Shown here piece by piece: positions 30,632 through 42,501 of a stretch of 64,000 nt of DNA; positions within the stretch are counted from its first letter, which is position 1; every line of letters starts with the position of its first letter. Position numbers and translations under genes: made by a program. The stretch is from Nocardia asteroides (GTDB taxonomy: Bacteria > Actinomycetota > Actinomycetes > Mycobacteriales > Mycobacteriaceae): assembly GCA_019930625.1 (NCBI GenBank), contig CP082844.1:7068001-7132000 (forward strand), written 5' to 3'. Under the pieces are notes generated by a model. It saw only the letters and a program-made list of their open reading frames with translations, was not told the DNA's origin and made no database searches.

Positions 30632-32070
30632 CTAGATCTTCCCCGTTCTCTTGCATGGTTGACCGGATAGCTGGGTTCCCAAGCCCTGGTGGCGCGCGCC
30701 GAGCTGGTGCCGCGGCTCTCCGGCGAACGCCGCCGCGGCGGTTCGGCGCCGTAGCGCCCGCGCCTGCCGGGCGGCAGTGCCGACGGTCCACGCTCGCCCG
30801 CCCGCGGCGCCCGGCCGCGGCGGCCCGAGCCGGACCGAGCCGGTGCGTACACCTCTGGTTTGGGCAACCGCAACAGCCTACTGAAACGACCGTCCTGTCC
30901 GGCGTGCAGCGCCGCGACCGCCTCCGGCTCGTGTCTGGCCGCGCTGGCGATGATGCCGAACATGAACAGCGTGATGGCCAGTGACGATCCGCCCGCGGAG
31001 ACCAGCGGCAGCTGCAACCCGGTGACCGGGAGCAGGCCGACCACATAGCCGATGTTGATCAGTGCCTGCGCGGTGATCCAGGTCGTCGCGGTCGCGGTGA
31101 GCAACCGCAGGAACGGATCCACCGACCGGGCCGCGATCCGCAAGCCGGTGTAGACGAACAGCGCGAACAGGCCGAGCACCAGCGCGCAGCCGAGATAGCC
31201 GAGTTCCTCGCCGATGATCGCGAAGATGAAGTCGTTGTGCGAATTCGGCAGATAGCTCCACTTGGCGCGGCTCTGTCCCAGGCCGCGTCCCCAGATACCG
31301 CCGTCGGCCAGCGAGTACAGCGCCTGCCGGGCCTGGTAGTTGATGCCCTGCGGGTCATCGCCGGGGTTGAAGAACGCGCGCATCCGGTCGGAGCGATAAC
31401 CGGCGGACAGCGCTAGCACGCCCGCGGCGATCACGCCGGACAGTGCGATCGTCACGAACAGGCGCACCGGCAGGCCGCCGAACCACAGCAACGCGCCGAG
31501 CACGACACCCAGCGCGATGGTGGTGGACAGGTTCGGTTGCAGCACCACGAGCAAGCACACCAGCAGACCGGCGGGGACCAGCGGAACCAGGATGTCCTTG
31601 AGGCTCGCGCGCTCGGCGCGGCGGGAGGCCAGCAGGTGCGCGCCCCACACCACCAGCGTCACCTTCACGACCTCCGACGGCTGCACCGAGACCGGCCCGA
31701 GCACCAGCCAGCGGCGCGCGCCCTGCACCTGCGAACCGATGCCGGGTATCAGCACCAGCAGCAGCGCCAGCACCGACAGCGCGAACAGCGGGAAAGACCA
31801 CTGCCGCAGCCTGCGCAGGGGAATGCGCAGCGCCAGATAGAACAGCACGGTGCCGACGGCGGCGAACATGGCCTGCTGGATGAACAGCGAGTATGCCGAT
31901 CCGCCGTCGGCGTAGGCCTCCACGCTGGAGGCCGACAGGACCATCACCAACCCCAGCACGGTGAGCAGGGTGGCGATGGTGACCACCAGATGGAACGACG
32001 CGAGCGGCCGCGCCAGCCAGGCCCAGAACCGAGGGACCGCCTCGCGCTTGCGCCGCGCCGATTCCGTCAT
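30628..32070 (-). CDS. ftsW: SEDS peptidoglycan polymerase FtsW
   Basis: 480 residues with about ten membrane segments, in the order typical of SEDS glycan polymerases. Conserved parts include [14 protein letters not shown], a PNLSTT segment, [23 protein letters not shown] with the periplasmic loop residues, and [16 protein letters not shown]. It polymerises septal glycan with FtsI. A roughly 100-residue Arg/Pro/Gly-rich cytoplasmic tail follows the last helix, as in mycobacteria, where the tail contacts FtsZ. Confidence 0.96.
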   Translation of the reverse strand: MTESARRKREAVPRFWAWLARPLASFHLVVTIATLLTVLGLVMVLSASSVEAYADGGSAYSLFIQQAMFAAVGTVLFYLALRIPLRRLRQWSFPLFALSVLALLLVLIPGIGSQVQGARRWLVLGPVSVQPSEVVKVTLVVWGAHLLASRRAERASLKDILVPLVPAGLLVCLLVVLQPNLSTTIALGVVLGALLWFGGLPVRLFVTIALSGVIAAGVLALSAGYRSDRMRAFFNPGDDPQGINYQARQALYSLADGGIWGRGLGQSRAKWSYLPNSHNDFIFAIIGEELGYLGCALVLGLFALFVYTGLRIAARSVDPFLRLLTATATTWITAQALINIGYVVGLLPVTGLQLPLVSAGGSSLAITLFMFGIIASAARHEPEAVAALHAGQDGRFSRLLRLPKPEVYAPARSGSGRRGRAPRAGERGPSALPPGRRGRYGAEPPRRRSPESRGTSSARATRAWEPSYPVNHARERGRSR

Positions 32071-33560
32071 AGCCGCCGTCCGATGTCACCGTCTTCCAGG
32101 GCGTGCACCGCCGCGGCGAAGCTGCGGCCCCGGTGCGTGTAATCGGTGAACATGTCCAATGACGCGGCGGCCGGCGCCAGCAGCACGGTGTCGCCGCGGC
32201 GGGCGAAGCCCGCGGCGGCGCGCACGGCCCGCGCCATGACGGCGTCGGCCGCGGCGGTCGGAGACGCTGCGTCACCCATCCCTGCATCGTCTCCCGCGAC
32301 CAGCTCGACGACCGGGACATCGGGCGCGTGTCGCGCCAGCGCGGCCGCGAACACCGGCGCGTCGGCGCCGATCAGCACCGCCGCGACCAGACGGTCGGCG
32401 ACCTCTTCGATCATGTCCTCGACGTGAGCGCCCTTGAGCTGGCCACCGGCCACCCAGACCACCTGTGGATGCGCCAGGATCGATGACCGCGCGGCATGCG
32501 GATTGGTGGCCTTGGAGTCGTCGACGAAGTCGACTCCGGCCAGTTCGCGCACGAACGCGGCGCGGTGCGGGCCGACCTTGTGCTCGACCAAGCCTTCCCG
32601 AACGAACTGCGGCGCGACATCGATCGCCCTGGTCAGGGCCGACGCGGCCAGCGCGTCCGCGACGCCGGCGGGGCCGGGCGGGCTGATGTCGCCGACCTCG
32701 GCCAGGATCGCGGCCTTGGTGAACGCGCGGTCGAGCAGTTTGCCGTCGACCACGCCGAGTTCGCCGTCGGCGGGCACCCCGACCCGGAAACCCACGGTCC
32801 GCCGGGCCTTGGACTTGCGCGCCAGCGAGGCCGCGACCGGATCGTCCAGGCCGACCACGCCGACCCGGCCGACCAGCGCCCTGGCCTTGGCCGCGGCGTA
32901 GGCGTCCAGGCCGCCGTGCCAATCCAGGTGATCCTCGGCGACGTTGAGGACGACACCGGCCTCCGGGCGCACCGACGGCGCCCAGTGCAGCTGGAACGAC
33001 GACAGCTCGACCGCGAGTACCTGCGGGCCGGGGTTACGCCGCAGCGCGTCCAGGATGGGTAGGCCGATGTTGCCGCAGGCGACGCTGGCGATACCGGCGG
33101 CGCGCAGGATCGCGTGGGTCATCTGGGTCGTGGTGGTCTTGCCGTTGGTGCCGGTGACGACCAGCCATTTGCGGACCGGTCCGTAGATCCTGGCCTGATC
33201 CACCCACCAAGCGAACTCGACATCGCCCCACACCGGCGTGCCCTCGGCCACCGCGGACGCCAGCACCGGCGAGTCCGGCCGCCAGCCCGGGCTGGTGATC
33301 ACCAGCGCGAACCGGCTCCAGTCGGTGTTCTCCAGCTCCGCGCCGGTGGCCACGTCCAGTCCGAGGCCTGCGGCCTCGGCCAGGGCCGCGGCGCCGCCGT
33401 CGGTGACCACCGGACGCGCGCCGATGTCGCGCAGCGGTTCGACCAGCGAGCGTCCCGACACGCCCCAGCCCGCGACCAGGACGTCGCGACCGCGGAGGAA
33501 TTCCAGCATGGGCCCGGGTGAGCGCAGTGCTCGCGGAGAATGTTCGACCATCTCGTTCAC
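32067..33560 (-). CDS. murD: UDP-N-acetylmuramoylalanine--D-glutamate ligase
   Basis: Adds D-Glu to UDP-MurNAc-L-Ala. About 497 residues with [15 protein letters not shown] at the UDP site, the ATP loop [14 protein letters not shown] near residue 125, [11 protein letters not shown], and the late [11 protein letters not shown] motif. Start GTG 33560 is preferred because it overlaps the mraY stop as GTGA, the pattern used throughout this cluster; ATG codons at 33551 and 33509 are alternatives. Confidence 0.97.
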   Translation of the reverse strand: MNEMVEHSPRALRSPGPMLEFLRGRDVLVAGWGVSGRSLVEPLRDIGARPVVTDGGAAALAEAAGLGLDVATGAELENTDWSRFALVITSPGWRPDSPVLASAVAEGTPVWGDVEFAWWVDQARIYGPVRKWLVVTGTNGKTTTTQMTHAILRAAGIASVACGNIGLPILDALRRNPGPQVLAVELSSFQLHWAPSVRPEAGVVLNVAEDHLDWHGGLDAYAAAKARALVGRVGVVGLDDPVAASLARKSKARRTVGFRVGVPADGELGVVDGKLLDRAFTKAAILAEVGDISPPGPAGVADALAASALTRAIDVAPQFVREGLVEHKVGPHRAAFVRELAGVDFVDDSKATNPHAARSSILAHPQVVWVAGGQLKGAHVEDMIEEVADRLVAAVLIGADAPVFAAALARHAPDVPVVELVAGDDAGMGDAASPTAAADAVMARAVRAAAGFARRGDTVLLAPAAASLDMFTDYTHRGRSFAAAVHALEDGDIGRRL

Positions 33561-34633
33561 CCGACCGCGGAGAGGTATTCGCTGTAGAACAGCCCGAGTC
33601 CGACCGCGGAGGCCATCGCGGCCAGCAGCCAGAACCTGATGATCACCGTCGTCTCGGCCCATTTGCTGAGCTCGAAGTGATGGTGGAACGGCGCCATCTT
33701 GAACAACCGGTTGCGCGTCGTGCGGAAGACCGCGACCTGCAACACCACCGACGCCGTCTCGGCGACGAACAGCGCGCCGATGACGATCATCAGCAGCTCG
33801 GTCCGGGTGGTGATGGACAGGCCCGCCAGCAGGCCGCCCAGCGCCAGCGAGCCGGTGTCGCCCATGAAGATCTTGGCCGGGGCCGCGTTCCACCACAGGA
33901 ACCCGACGCACGCCGCCGCGCCCGCGGCGCAGACCAGGGCGAGATCCAGCGGATCGCGCACGTTGTAGCAGCCGGCCTCCGGCTTGGTCTCGCAGGCGTG
34001 GTAGTACTGCCAGAACGTGATGATCACGTAGCCGCCCAGCACCAGACTCATCGATCCGGCGGCCAGACCGTCGAGTCCGTCGGTGAGGTTCACCGCGTTG
34101 GACCAGGCGACGACCACGAAGCAGACGAACACCAGGAACACGACCACACCCATGGTCACCGTGCTGATGTCGCGCACGTAGGACAGGTGCCTGCTGGCGG
34201 GCGTGAGCCCGCTCGCGCCACGGAACTGCAAGGCGAGAATGCCGAAGATCACGGCCGCCGACAGCTGGCCGAGATACTTGCCCGCCGCGGTCAGGCCCAG
34301 ATTGCGTTGCTTGCGGATCTTGATGAAGTCGTCGACGAAACCCACCGCGCCCAGGGCCGTGGCCAGGCCGAGCACGAGCAACGCCGACGCCGACGGCCCG
34401 TCGGCGTGGTAGCCGATGCCGATCAGGTGGGAGCCCAGGTAACCGGCCCACATGCCGACCAGGATCGCGACGCCGCCCATCGTCGGGGTGCCGCGCTTGG
34501 CCTGGTGGCTGGCGGGACCGTCGACCCGAATCTCCTGCCCGAAACCCTGCTTGGCGAACAACCGGATCAGCAAGGGGGTGAGCAGGATCGAGACCGTCAG
34601 CGCGATCGCCGCGGCGAAGAGAATCTGTCTCAT
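33557..34633 (-). CDS. mraY: Phospho-MurNAc-pentapeptide translocase
   Basis: Makes lipid I from UDP-MurNAc-pentapeptide and undecaprenyl phosphate. 358 residues with ten membrane helices. The catalytic and magnesium-binding aspartates are visible in VGFVDDFIK and [13 protein letters not shown], plus the histidine-rich APFHHHFEL loop near the C-terminus. ATGA overlap with murF upstream and GTGA with murD downstream. Confidence 0.98.
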   Translation of the reverse strand: MRQILFAAAIALTVSILLTPLLIRLFAKQGFGQEIRVDGPASHQAKRGTPTMGGVAILVGMWAGYLGSHLIGIGYHADGPSASALLVLGLATALGAVGFVDDFIKIRKQRNLGLTAAGKYLGQLSAAVIFGILALQFRGASGLTPASRHLSYVRDISTVTMGVVVFLVFVCFVVVAWSNAVNLTDGLDGLAAGSMSLVLGGYVIITFWQYYHACETKPEAGCYNVRDPLDLALVCAAGAAACVGFLWWNAAPAKIFMGDTGSLALGGLLAGLSITTRTELLMIVIGALFVAETASVVLQVAVFRTTRNRLFKMAPFHHHFELSKWAETTVIIRFWLLAAMASAVGLGLFYSEYLSAVG

Positions 34634-36168
34634 CCTGCTGCCTCCGTGTCCTGTCCCGGCCCGCTGTTCGCCGCGCCGCCGCGTGCGGCCACGACTCGCG
34701 GGTCGGTCAGATGCTCGGCGACCTCCCATAGGCCGACCGACTTCGATGCCTTGACCAGCACCACGTCGCCAGGGACGACTTCCTTCTCCAGCAGTGCGAT
34801 CGCCGCCTCGATGTCCGGTACGAGGACCGATTCCTCGCCCCACGACCCTTCCATCACCGCCCCTTGATGCAGCGCGCGGGCCGGTCTTCCCGTACCGACG
34901 ACCACGACCCGGCTGACGTCCAACCGCACCGCGAGCCGCCCGATGGCGTCGTGTTCGATGACCGATTCCTCGCCGAGTTCGGCCATCTCGCCGAGCACCG
35001 CCCAGCTGCGCCGCGGCGCCTCGGCCGCGCGGGCCATGCTGACCAGCGCTTTGAGCGCGGCGCGGACGGAGTCCGGATTGGCGTTGTAGGAGTCGTTGAC
35101 GACGGTGATCCCGTCCGCGGTGGTCCGCACGTCCATCCGTCGCGCGGACGCGGCGCGCGCACCGGACAGCGCCGCGGTCACGGTCTCGAGGTCGGCGCCG
35201 CATTCCAGCGCGACCGCGATCGCCGACAGCGCGTTGCCGACCTGGTGCTCGCCGTGCACGGCCAGCCGCACCGGGGCGCTGCCCGCGGGCGTGTGCACGG
35301 TGAACGCGGCCCTGGCCTGGTCGTCGAGCCGGACGTCGGTGGCCCGCACGTCGGCGTTCGCGGCCTGCCCGACCGTCACCACCCGCGCCGACGTGCGCGC
35401 GGCCATCGCCGCGACCTGGGGATCGTCGGCGTTGAGCACGGCCAGCCCGGTCGGTGGCAGCGCCTCGACCAGCTCGCCCTTGGTTTTCGCGATGGCCTCG
35501 CGGCTGCCGAACTCGCCGAGATGCGCGGTGCCGACGTTGAGCACCACACCGATGCTCGGGGGCGCCACCTCGGCCAGCGCGGCGATGTGTCCCGGCCCGC
35601 GCGCCGACAGCTCCAGCACCAGGAAGCGGGTCACCGCGTCGGCGCGCAGCGCGGTCCACGGATGACCGAGTTCGTTGTTGAACGAACCCGGCGGGGCCAC
35701 CACCGCGCCCAGCGGCGCGAGGACGGCGGCCAGCAGGTCCTTGGTGGAGGTCTTGCCGGACGAGCCGGTGACGCCGACGACGGTGAGTCCGCCGTCCGCG
35801 GCGAGACGCGACACGCTGGCGCGGGCCAGCGCGGCGAGCGCGGTCAGCACAGCGGCCCCGGAGCCATCCGTGTCATGGCTCAGGGCAACCGAACTCGACG
35901 GCACGGCGCCGCGGCTGGGCGTGACCACGACGGCGGGCACGCCCACCGGCCGCGCCGCGAGCACCGCCGCCGCGCCCGCGGCGATCGCCGCGCCCGCGTA
36001 GTCGTGGCCGTCGGAGCGCTCGCCCGGCAGCGCCAGGAACAGATCGCCGGAACCGATTCGGCGCGAGTCGAATTCGACCGCACCGGTCACTCGCACCTCC
36101 GGGTCTACGACGTCGTGCAGCGTGCCGCCGACGACCTCCGCGATCTCCCGCAGTGTCATCTCGATCAT
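34630..36168 (-). CDS. murF: UDP-MurNAc-tripeptide--D-Ala-D-Ala ligase
   Basis: Completes the pentapeptide precursor. 512 residues: the N-terminal MurE/F-type domain ([17 protein letters not shown]), ATP loop [15 protein letters not shown], and a C-terminal domain with [16 protein letters not shown], which is specific for MurF. The start overlaps the murE stop (ATGA). Confidence 0.98.
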   Translation of the reverse strand: MIEMTLREIAEVVGGTLHDVVDPEVRVTGAVEFDSRRIGSGDLFLALPGERSDGHDYAGAAIAAGAAAVLAARPVGVPAVVVTPSRGAVPSSSVALSHDTDGSGAAVLTALAALARASVSRLAADGGLTVVGVTGSSGKTSTKDLLAAVLAPLGAVVAPPGSFNNELGHPWTALRADAVTRFLVLELSARGPGHIAALAEVAPPSIGVVLNVGTAHLGEFGSREAIAKTKGELVEALPPTGLAVLNADDPQVAAMAARTSARVVTVGQAANADVRATDVRLDDQARAAFTVHTPAGSAPVRLAVHGEHQVGNALSAIAVALECGADLETVTAALSGARAASARRMDVRTTADGITVVNDSYNANPDSVRAALKALVSMARAAEAPRRSWAVLGEMAELGEESVIEHDAIGRLAVRLDVSRVVVVGTGRPARALHQGAVMEGSWGEESVLVPDIEAAIALLEKEVVPGDVVLVKASKSVGLWEVAEHLTDPRVVAARGGAANSGPGQDTEAAG

Positions 36169-37748
36169 GAAACCGTCAAGTCCTCCGCGTGGTTACCTTG
36201 CGGACTGCGTCTTTCCAATGCGGCCGCGAGTACGTCGCGGTCGTCGAAGGGGTGCTTCACGCCCTGGATCTCCTGCCCTGCCTCATGTCCTTTGCCCGCG
36301 ATCAGCACCACGTCACCGGGGCGCGCCCACTCCACCGCGGCCGCGATCGCTTCCGCGCGGTCACCGATCTCACGCACCTCGCCGCGTTCGTGCTCCGGCA
36401 CCTGCGACGCACCGGAGAGCACCGCGGCGCGGATGGCCGCCGGGTCCTCGGTGCGCGGGTTGTCGTCGGTGACGATCAGCAGATCGGCGCCTCGCGCGCC
36501 CGCGGCGCCCATCAGCGGCCGCTTCGCCGCGTCCCGGTCACCGCCCGCGCCGACCACCACCGCGAGCCGTCCCGCGGTGTCCGCCGCGAGATGTCCACGC
36601 AGCGTGGCGATCACCGACTCCAGCGCCGCGGGCTTGTGCGCGTAGTCGATGATCGCCAGGAAGTCCTGTCCGCGCTCCACGCGCTGCATCCGGCCGGGCA
36701 CGTCCACGGTCGCCAACGCGGGCGCGGCGACCGAGGGTTCGACGCCCGCCGCCGCGCATACCGCGACCGCGAGCAGTCCGTTGGCGATGTTGTAGTGGCC
36801 GGGAAGCCGCAGGCGCACAGGGATTTCCCCGTGCGGCCCGGCCGCGGTGAAGTCTTGTTCGCCGCCGTGCGCCGAGACCGCGCCGGTGACGCTCCATGCG
36901 GCGGCCCGGGTGGTCGACACGGTGACGGGGTCCGGGAGACCAGCGGCGAGCCGCCGTCCCCAGTCGTCGTCCACACAGACCACCGCGGTGCGCGCCGCGA
37001 TCGGCGAATCCGGTTCGAACAGCCTGCGTTTGGCGGCGAAGTAGTCCTCGAAGTCGGCGTGGAAGTCGAGGTGATCCTGGGAGAGGTTGGTGAACGCGCC
37101 CACCGCGAAACGAACCCCGTCCACCCGGCCCAGCGCCAGCGCGTGGCTGGAGACCTCCATCACCACCGCGTCCACGCCCTGTTCGACCATCAGCGCGAAC
37201 ATCGCGTGCAACTGCGGCGCCTCGGGCGTGGTCAGGGCGCTCGGCACGCGCCTGCCGCCGATCCTGGTCTCGATGGTGCCGATCAGCGCGGTGGACAGCC
37301 CCGCGGCGGCCAGTCCCGCCTCCACCAGATAGGAGGTCGTGGTCTTGCCGGAGGTTCCGGTGATCCCGACGATGCGCAGCCGCTCGGAGGGGTTGCCGTA
37401 GATCGTCGCCGACAGCTCCCCGAGCACGGCCCTCGGGTTCTCCCGCACCAGCACCGGCACCTCGAGCGGACCGGCCAGCTCCGCACCCGCCGCGTCGGTC
37501 AATACCGCGACCGCGCCTCTGGCGACCGCGTCCCGCGCGAAACGCGCGCCGTGCGAGCGTGCGCCCGGCAGCGCGGCGAACAGATCGCCGGGGAGCACGG
37601 CGTGCGAGCGCTGCTCGATGCCGGTGACCGACACGCCGCGCGCAGCCGGTTCAGGGCTCGTCACGGCCCCGATGACGGCGGCCAGCGACGCCAGCGGCGT
37701 CGAGGGCGAATGCTCTGGCCGTAATGCGCGCGGTTGACCGGACTGCAC
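36165..37748 (-). CDS. murE: UDP-MurNAc-dipeptide--meso-diaminopimelate ligase
   Basis: Adds the third residue of the stem peptide. 527 residues: N-terminal domain [18 protein letters not shown] loop [22 protein letters not shown] motif, and the C-terminal [10 protein letters not shown], whose DNPR is the signature of meso-diaminopimelate rather than lysine enzymes, as expected in Mycobacteriales. GTG 37748 has AAAGGAG upstream. It opens the tightly overlapping run murE-murF-mraY-murD-ftsW-murG-murC. Confidence 0.97.
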   Translation of the reverse strand: MQSGQPRALRPEHSPSTPLASLAAVIGAVTSPEPAARGVSVTGIEQRSHAVLPGDLFAALPGARSHGARFARDAVARGAVAVLTDAAGAELAGPLEVPVLVRENPRAVLGELSATIYGNPSERLRIVGITGTSGKTTTSYLVEAGLAAAGLSTALIGTIETRIGGRRVPSALTTPEAPQLHAMFALMVEQGVDAVVMEVSSHALALGRVDGVRFAVGAFTNLSQDHLDFHADFEDYFAAKRRLFEPDSPIAARTAVVCVDDDWGRRLAAGLPDPVTVSTTRAAAWSVTGAVSAHGGEQDFTAAGPHGEIPVRLRLPGHYNIANGLLAVAVCAAAGVEPSVAAPALATVDVPGRMQRVERGQDFLAIIDYAHKPAALESVIATLRGHLAADTAGRLAVVVGAGGDRDAAKRPLMGAAGARGADLLIVTDDNPRTEDPAAIRAAVLSGASQVPEHERGEVREIGDRAEAIAAAVEWARPGDVVLIAGKGHEAGQEIQGVKHPFDDRDVLAAALERRSPQGNHAEDLTVS

Positions 37749-38050
37749 AGAAACCAGGCTCCTTTCGGGGGCAGCGATCGACGTGTCAGGTTACCGGCGA
37801 CCGGTCACGGCGGGACCATGCGCCCCATCGCAAAGCCGGGGAGGTCGCCCACCGCACCCTACGGGTTCGTCCGCCCGGTCCGGAGCGCGCCACGCGGCAC
37901 CCGGGCACGACCGTGCGAGGCCGGTGCGCGCACGGCCTTCCTCCGCTCGCCGCAGGCCCTCGAATACCGCATTTACCTGCTGTTTCCTCCGGACAGATCC
38001 GCTGTCTTCGCTGCCGATCCGCCCCGGTCGTACCGAGCGAGCCGACCGGA
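37749..38050 (-). other. ftsI-murE intergenic gap
   Basis: 302 nt without a credible gene; open frames here are GC-skew artefacts. A 7-bp inverted repeat CCGTGCG/CGCACGG lies at 37911-37933. The gap is unusual inside an otherwise tight cluster and may hold a promoter for murE onwards, but no clear minus-10/minus-35 pair was found by eye. Confidence 0.4.
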
Positions 38051-39949
38051 TCACCCGGCCTGCAGGACGAAGTGCCGGGACGGCTGCGGAGACGGCGGTA
38101 CGCGGTCGCGCTGCAGTGCCCAGGACGCGATGTTGTGGAACAGCGGAGCCACCGAACCGCCTCCGGAGCCGTCGGAACTGCGAACGGGCGCGTCGAGCAT
38201 GAGTCCGATCACGTACCGCGGGTTCTCCGCGGGAACCATGCCGGCGAAGGTGATCCAGAACGACGACGTGGAGTAGCACCGGCAATTGCGGTCCACCTTC
38301 TGCGCGGTGCCGGTCTTGCCCGCCACCTGGTATCCCGTGATGGCCGCGGGCCAGCCGGTGCCGTTCTGGTTGGCGTTCATCGGGTCACGCTGCACCACCG
38401 CCTGGAACATCGTCCGCAGCGTGGCGGCGGTCTGCGGGCTCACCACCCGCACGCCGTCCGGCTGGGTCTCCTCGGTGCGGGTGCCGTCCGGCGCGATCTT
38501 CGCCCGGACGATGCGTGGCGGAATGCGCACGCCGTCGTTGGCGATGGCCTGGTACATGCCGGCCATTTGCAGCGTGGTCATCGAAAGCCCCTGGCCGATC
38601 GGGAGATTGGCGAAGGTGCCGCCGGACCACTGCTCGCGGTCGGGCATCAGGCCCGCGCTCTCTCCCGGCAGACCGATGCCTGTGCGCTGCCCGAGCCCGA
38701 ACCGGTGCGCCATATCGGCGAAACGGTCTTCGCCCACGCGCTGCGCGAGCATGAGCGTGCCGACATTGGAGGACCTGCCGAAAATGCCCGTGGTCGTATA
38801 GGGCTCGACACCGTGCGACCACGCGTCGTGCACGGTGACGCCGGCCATCTGGATCGCGCCGGGCACCTGATGCACCTCGTCCGGATCGGTCAGGCCGTAC
38901 TCGACGGCCGCGGCGGCCGTGACGATCTTGTTCACCGAGCCGGGCTCGAACACGTCGGTGACCGACGGGTTGCTCAGCTGGGCGTCGGCCCACTTCTGCG
39001 GTCCCAGTTCGGGGTTGAACGTGTTGTCGTTGGCCATCGCAAGGACCTGTCCGGTCTTGGCGTCGAGGACGACGGCCGATGCGGCGCCCGCACCCGACAG
39101 GTCTTTGGCCTGCTGTACCTGTTGTTGCACGTAGTACTGCAGATCGGAGTCCAGGGTGAGCTCGACGGCGGAGCCGTTGACCGCGGGCTGCTCGTCCCGC
39201 CAGCTTCCGGGTATCACCGCGCCGTCGGAGCCGCGATCGTAGGTGTGCGAGCCGTCGGTACCGGCCAGCACGGAGTCCAGCGACGACTCGAGCCCGACCT
39301 GCCCGTGGCCGTCCCACCCGACGGCGCCGACGACGTTCGCCGCCAGCGAGCCGCCGGGGTACACCCGCGGGCTCTGGTGATCGGAGCCGACCTGCGGAAA
39401 CTTCTCGGTGATCTCGCTGGCGATCCTCGGATCCACGTTGCGGGCCAAGTAGACGAACGTCTCGTCACTGCGCAGCTTCGCCAGCAGGTCCGCTTCCGAC
39501 GGCGCGTCTTTACCCACCTTTTGATGGATGGTGCGCGCGATGTCGCGCAGCCGCTCGTCCGGGTCGGGCGCCTTGTCGTTCTCGGCCTTGGCGTCCGCTA
39601 GATCCTGGCGGACCCGGACCGGTTGGAAGGTCAGCGCTTTCGCGGAGACGGTGAAAGCCAGCGACTTGCCGTAACGGTCGGTGATGGGCCCGCGGGTGGC
39701 CGGGTCGGGTTGATGGGTGGTGCGCTGACTGGCCGCTTGCGCGGACAGTCCGGGCGCCGCGACGCTCTGCACCCACAGCAGTTGCAGCGCGACCACGGCG
39801 AGCGCCACGAGCATCACCACCCGGCCCACGCCGAGGCGCAACCGGAGCGGACCGTCCGGGACAGCTGCCGCGGCTGGGCGCGGCCTGCCCGTGGGCCGCG
39901 CCGCACCAGGGCCGCGGCGCCTGCGCGGCGCGGGCCTGGGATGCGTCAC
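38051..39949 (-). CDS. ftsI: Septal transpeptidase FtsI (class B PBP, PbpB)
   Basis: 632 residues. A basic Pro/Arg-rich cytoplasmic tail (about 40 residues), one membrane segment (VVMLVALAVVALQLLWV), the pedestal domain with RGPITDRYGKSLAFT, then the transpeptidase. Active-site motifs: EPGSVNKI (SxxK, serine near residue 338), SSN in FGRSSNVGTL, and KTGTAQ. There is no PASTA domain. It cross-links septal peptidoglycan together with FtsW. It overlaps the FtsL-like gene by 4 nt. Confidence 0.97.
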   Translation of the reverse strand: MTHPRPAPRRRRGPGAARPTGRPRPAAAAVPDGPLRLRLGVGRVVMLVALAVVALQLLWVQSVAAPGLSAQAASQRTTHQPDPATRGPITDRYGKSLAFTVSAKALTFQPVRVRQDLADAKAENDKAPDPDERLRDIARTIHQKVGKDAPSEADLLAKLRSDETFVYLARNVDPRIASEITEKFPQVGSDHQSPRVYPGGSLAANVVGAVGWDGHGQVGLESSLDSVLAGTDGSHTYDRGSDGAVIPGSWRDEQPAVNGSAVELTLDSDLQYYVQQQVQQAKDLSGAGAASAVVLDAKTGQVLAMANDNTFNPELGPQKWADAQLSNPSVTDVFEPGSVNKIVTAAAAVEYGLTDPDEVHQVPGAIQMAGVTVHDAWSHGVEPYTTTGIFGRSSNVGTLMLAQRVGEDRFADMAHRFGLGQRTGIGLPGESAGLMPDREQWSGGTFANLPIGQGLSMTTLQMAGMYQAIANDGVRIPPRIVRAKIAPDGTRTEETQPDGVRVVSPQTAATLRTMFQAVVQRDPMNANQNGTGWPAAITGYQVAGKTGTAQKVDRNCRCYSTSSFWITFAGMVPAENPRYVIGLMLDAPVRSSDGSGGGSVAPLFHNIASWALQRDRVPPSPQPSRHFVLQAG

Positions 39950-40728
39950 TGCGGCGTCCCGTCGGGGCCCGCCTGCGGTTGCGCCGCTTCCACCTGCGGG
40001 GAGGCCGCCTCAGGTGGCTGTGGCACGTCGGCAGGCGGCGCGGACGGTCCCGGCTGCGGCGGGGCGACCGGCGCAGGCGGAGTCGGAACCGGGCTTCCCG
40101 GAGCGGGCGTCGCGTTGACCTGGGTGTTGTTCTGCGCGCCGGTGTTCGGCTGCCCCGGCGCCGCAGCGCCGGGCGTGGTGGTGACCGGAACCACTCGCTC
40201 ACCCCAGGGCGACCGCGCCGAAGGTCCGGCGTTCAGCGGCGGCACGGGGGTGCCTTGCGCCGGGGTGGGCTTGCCGATCACCGTGACCGAGCCGTCGGGG
40301 CCGACCAGCAGGCGGGCCGGGTCCTTGGCCGGGATCATGCCGAGTTCGCGTGCTCGCGCGGCCAGCTCCGGTGCCGAATCGGCGGCCTCCACCTCACGTT
40401 GCAGCGCGGCGCGCTCGTCGGCCAGCCGCCGGTTCGTCGCCCGCGCGTCGCCGAGCTGGTAGCTGTCCTCGGCGGCGCGGGTGGTCAACAGCAAGGTCAG
40501 CGCGAGGCCGCAACCGAGCAGGGCGAGGATGGCGGTGACGAACGGGATGCGCGCGGCCATCGCCGAGCGCCGCACGGTGGGCAGAAACACGGTGTCCGAA
40601 CCGCCCTCCGCACGCGTGCGCCGCCGCGCGTAGGCGCGCTGCGCCGCGCCCGATTTCACCCGCTCGGCCTCTTGGACCCGCCGGGCGACCCGGCTCGGCG
40701 CTGCGACGGTCCGCGTCCGCACACTCAT
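39946..40728 (-). CDS. FtsL-like division protein with Pro-rich tail
   Basis: 260 residues. A basic cytoplasmic part of about 55 residues is followed by one membrane segment (IPFVTAILALLGCGLALTLLL), a short coiled coil of about 40 residues (ATNRRLADERAALQREVEAA), and the ARELGMIPAKDPA motif seen in actinobacterial FtsL. After that comes a roughly 120-residue Pro/Ala/Gln-rich region, unusual for FtsL but like the mycobacterial Rv2164c type. Position between rsmH and ftsI is that of ftsL. ATG 40728 has GAGGGG upstream; an upstream GTG would add 17 residues without a ribosome site. Confidence 0.85.
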   Translation of the reverse strand: MSVRTRTVAAPSRVARRVQEAERVKSGAAQRAYARRRTRAEGGSDTVFLPTVRRSAMAARIPFVTAILALLGCGLALTLLLTTRAAEDSYQLGDARATNRRLADERAALQREVEAADSAPELAARARELGMIPAKDPARLLVGPDGSVTVIGKPTPAQGTPVPPLNAGPSARSPWGERVVPVTTTPGAAAPGQPNTGAQNNTQVNATPAPGSPVPTPPAPVAPPQPGPSAPPADVPQPPEAASPQVEAAQPQAGPDGTPQ

Positions 40729-40855
40729 CGATTCCCCTCCTCGTTCCTCCCGGGACGCCGGATCGGCACAGCGCGACACTGTCTCATCCGGCCTCCGATA
40801 TCGCTGCGGGAAATCCGCACCCGGCCGACGCGATGAGGCGTGGCGAACTGCCGGC

Positions 40856-41830
40856 TCACCCTGCCTCCTGGATCCGCTCGGCGGCGCGCATGCGTACCGG
40901 GGCCGCTCGCGGGTTGTCTTCGATCTCCTGCTCGGTCGCCTTCTCCGCGCCGCGGGTCAGCATCCGGAACTCCGGTCCCATGCCGGGCAGCTCCATCGGC
41001 AGGTCCACCGGCGTCCTGGACGCGGTGCGCGCGGCGAGCTGCTGCTTGACCACCTTGTCCTCCAGCGACTGGTAGGACATGACGACGATGCGGCCGCCCA
41101 CACGCAGCGCGGCGAGCGCGGCGGGCAGCGCGGCGCGCAAGGACTCGAGTTCCCCGTTGACCTCCACCCGCAGCGCCTGGAACGTGCGCTTGGCCGGATG
41201 CCCGCCGGTGCGGCGCGTGGCCGCGGGAATCGCGGCATAGAGCAACTCCACCAGCTCGGCACTGGTGCGGAACGGTTTGACCTGGCGACGGCGGATCACC
41301 TCGGCGGCGATCCGGCTCGCGAAGCGTTCCTCGCCGTAGGTCTTCAGCACCCGGGCCAGGTCACCGTGGCTGTAGGTGTTGAGCACGTCGGCGGCGGTGA
41401 GGCCGCCGGTCGGGTCCATCCGCATGTCCAGCGGCGCGTCGACGGAATAGGCGAAGCCACGATCGGCCTCGTCCAGCTGCATCGAGGAGACGCCCAGATC
41501 CATCAGGATGGCCGAGACCGACCCGGTGGAAGACAGGCCCGCCTCGGTCAGCGCGTCGGCGATGCCGTCATAGCGAGTGTGCACCAGGGTGATTCGATCC
41601 GCGAACGGCTCGAGCCGCTCACGGGCCAGTTTCAACGCGGTGGTGTCCCGGTCGAGCCCGACCAGATGAATGCCCGGATAGGTGCTCAGGAAATGTTCGG
41701 CGTGGCCGCCGAGACCGAGGGTGGCGTCGACGTAGACGGCGCCCGGCTCGGCCAAGGCGGGGCCGAGCAGCGCGTCGGCTCGCTCGAGCAGAACCGGAAC
41801 ATGGCGGGGGCCGCGCTGTTCACGGTTCAC
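40856..41830 (-). CDS. rsmH: 16S rRNA m4C1402 methyltransferase RsmH
   Basis: N4-methylates C1402 in the ribosomal P site. 324 residues with the family opening [14 protein letters not shown], the SAM-binding [26 protein letters not shown], and [12 protein letters not shown] near residue 230. GTG 41830 is chosen because CGGGAGG (41836-41842) sits 5 nt upstream. Second gene of the cluster after mraZ. Confidence 0.97.
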   Translation of the reverse strand: MNREQRGPRHVPVLLERADALLGPALAEPGAVYVDATLGLGGHAEHFLSTYPGIHLVGLDRDTTALKLARERLEPFADRITLVHTRYDGIADALTEAGLSSTGSVSAILMDLGVSSMQLDEADRGFAYSVDAPLDMRMDPTGGLTAADVLNTYSHGDLARVLKTYGEERFASRIAAEVIRRRQVKPFRTSAELVELLYAAIPAATRRTGGHPAKRTFQALRVEVNGELESLRAALPAALAALRVGGRIVVMSYQSLEDKVVKQQLAARTASRTPVDLPMELPGMGPEFRMLTRGAEKATEQEIEDNPRAAPVRMRAAERIQEAG

Positions 41831-42014
41831 CTCGACCTCCCGGAGTCCTACCTCGCGTCGTCGCGCACCGCACACGGGTCGCCTTGATACACAATGCTTT
41901 CGATACGGATACGAATGCCCCGTGGTCTCTGACCGAACCTCGGCACCTGGCGTCGGGGAAGTACGTCAGGGTCCGCGTCCGGGCAGAGACCGCGTGGCAC
42001 TCGTGCGCCCGCGG

Positions 42015-42446
42015 CTAGAAGATTCCGCCCAGCGACTCGTCTCTGGCTTGCGAGAAGTCCTCCTCGTGCTCGGCGAGGTAGGATTCCCACGCCTGCTTAT
42101 CCCAAATCTCCAGGAAGTCGACCGAACCGATCACGACGCAATCCCTTTTCAGGTTGGCGTAGCGACGATGGTCGGCGGACAACACGATCCGGCCCTGCGC
42201 GTCCGGACGTTGTTCGTCCGTTCCGGCCGCGAGTGCCCGGACGAACGCACGGGCCTGCGGATTGCTTCGAGACGCCGCCGCGGCACGCCGGGCGAGCGCG
42301 GTGAACTCTTCTTTCGGGTACACGGCAAGGCTGTGGTCCTGCCCCTTCGTGACCATCAACCCTCCCGCCAGATCGTCTCGAAACTTCGCAGGCAACGTAA
42401 GTCGCCCCTTGTCGTCCAAGCGAGGTGTGTAGGTACCGAGAAACAA
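42015..42446 (-). CDS. mraZ: Transcriptional regulator MraZ
   Basis: 143 residues made of two SpoVT/AbrB-type half-domains: [21 protein letters not shown] and [20 protein letters not shown] (each with the DxxGR motif). MraZ represses its own promoter and the division cluster by binding GTGGG repeats, and three properly spaced repeats lie in front of this gene. TTG start with GGAGG 8 nt upstream. Confidence 0.96.
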   Translation of the reverse strand: MFLGTYTPRLDDKGRLTLPAKFRDDLAGGLMVTKGQDHSLAVYPKEEFTALARRAAAASRSNPQARAFVRALAAGTDEQRPDAQGRIVLSADHRRYANLKRDCVVIGSVDFLEIWDKQAWESYLAEHEEDFSQARDESLGGIF

Positions 42447-42501
42447 CTCGGATACCTCCCTGGTCGATCACCTCGATGGTCGGCTCTTCAGTACTGCGCG
42501 C

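Noticed and set aside
34634..35659. Upstream extension of the mraY frame
   Set aside because: The frame stays open through murF, but the mraY ATG at 34633 overlaps the murF stop by 4 nt and starts the known first helix; the extension is a murF shadow.
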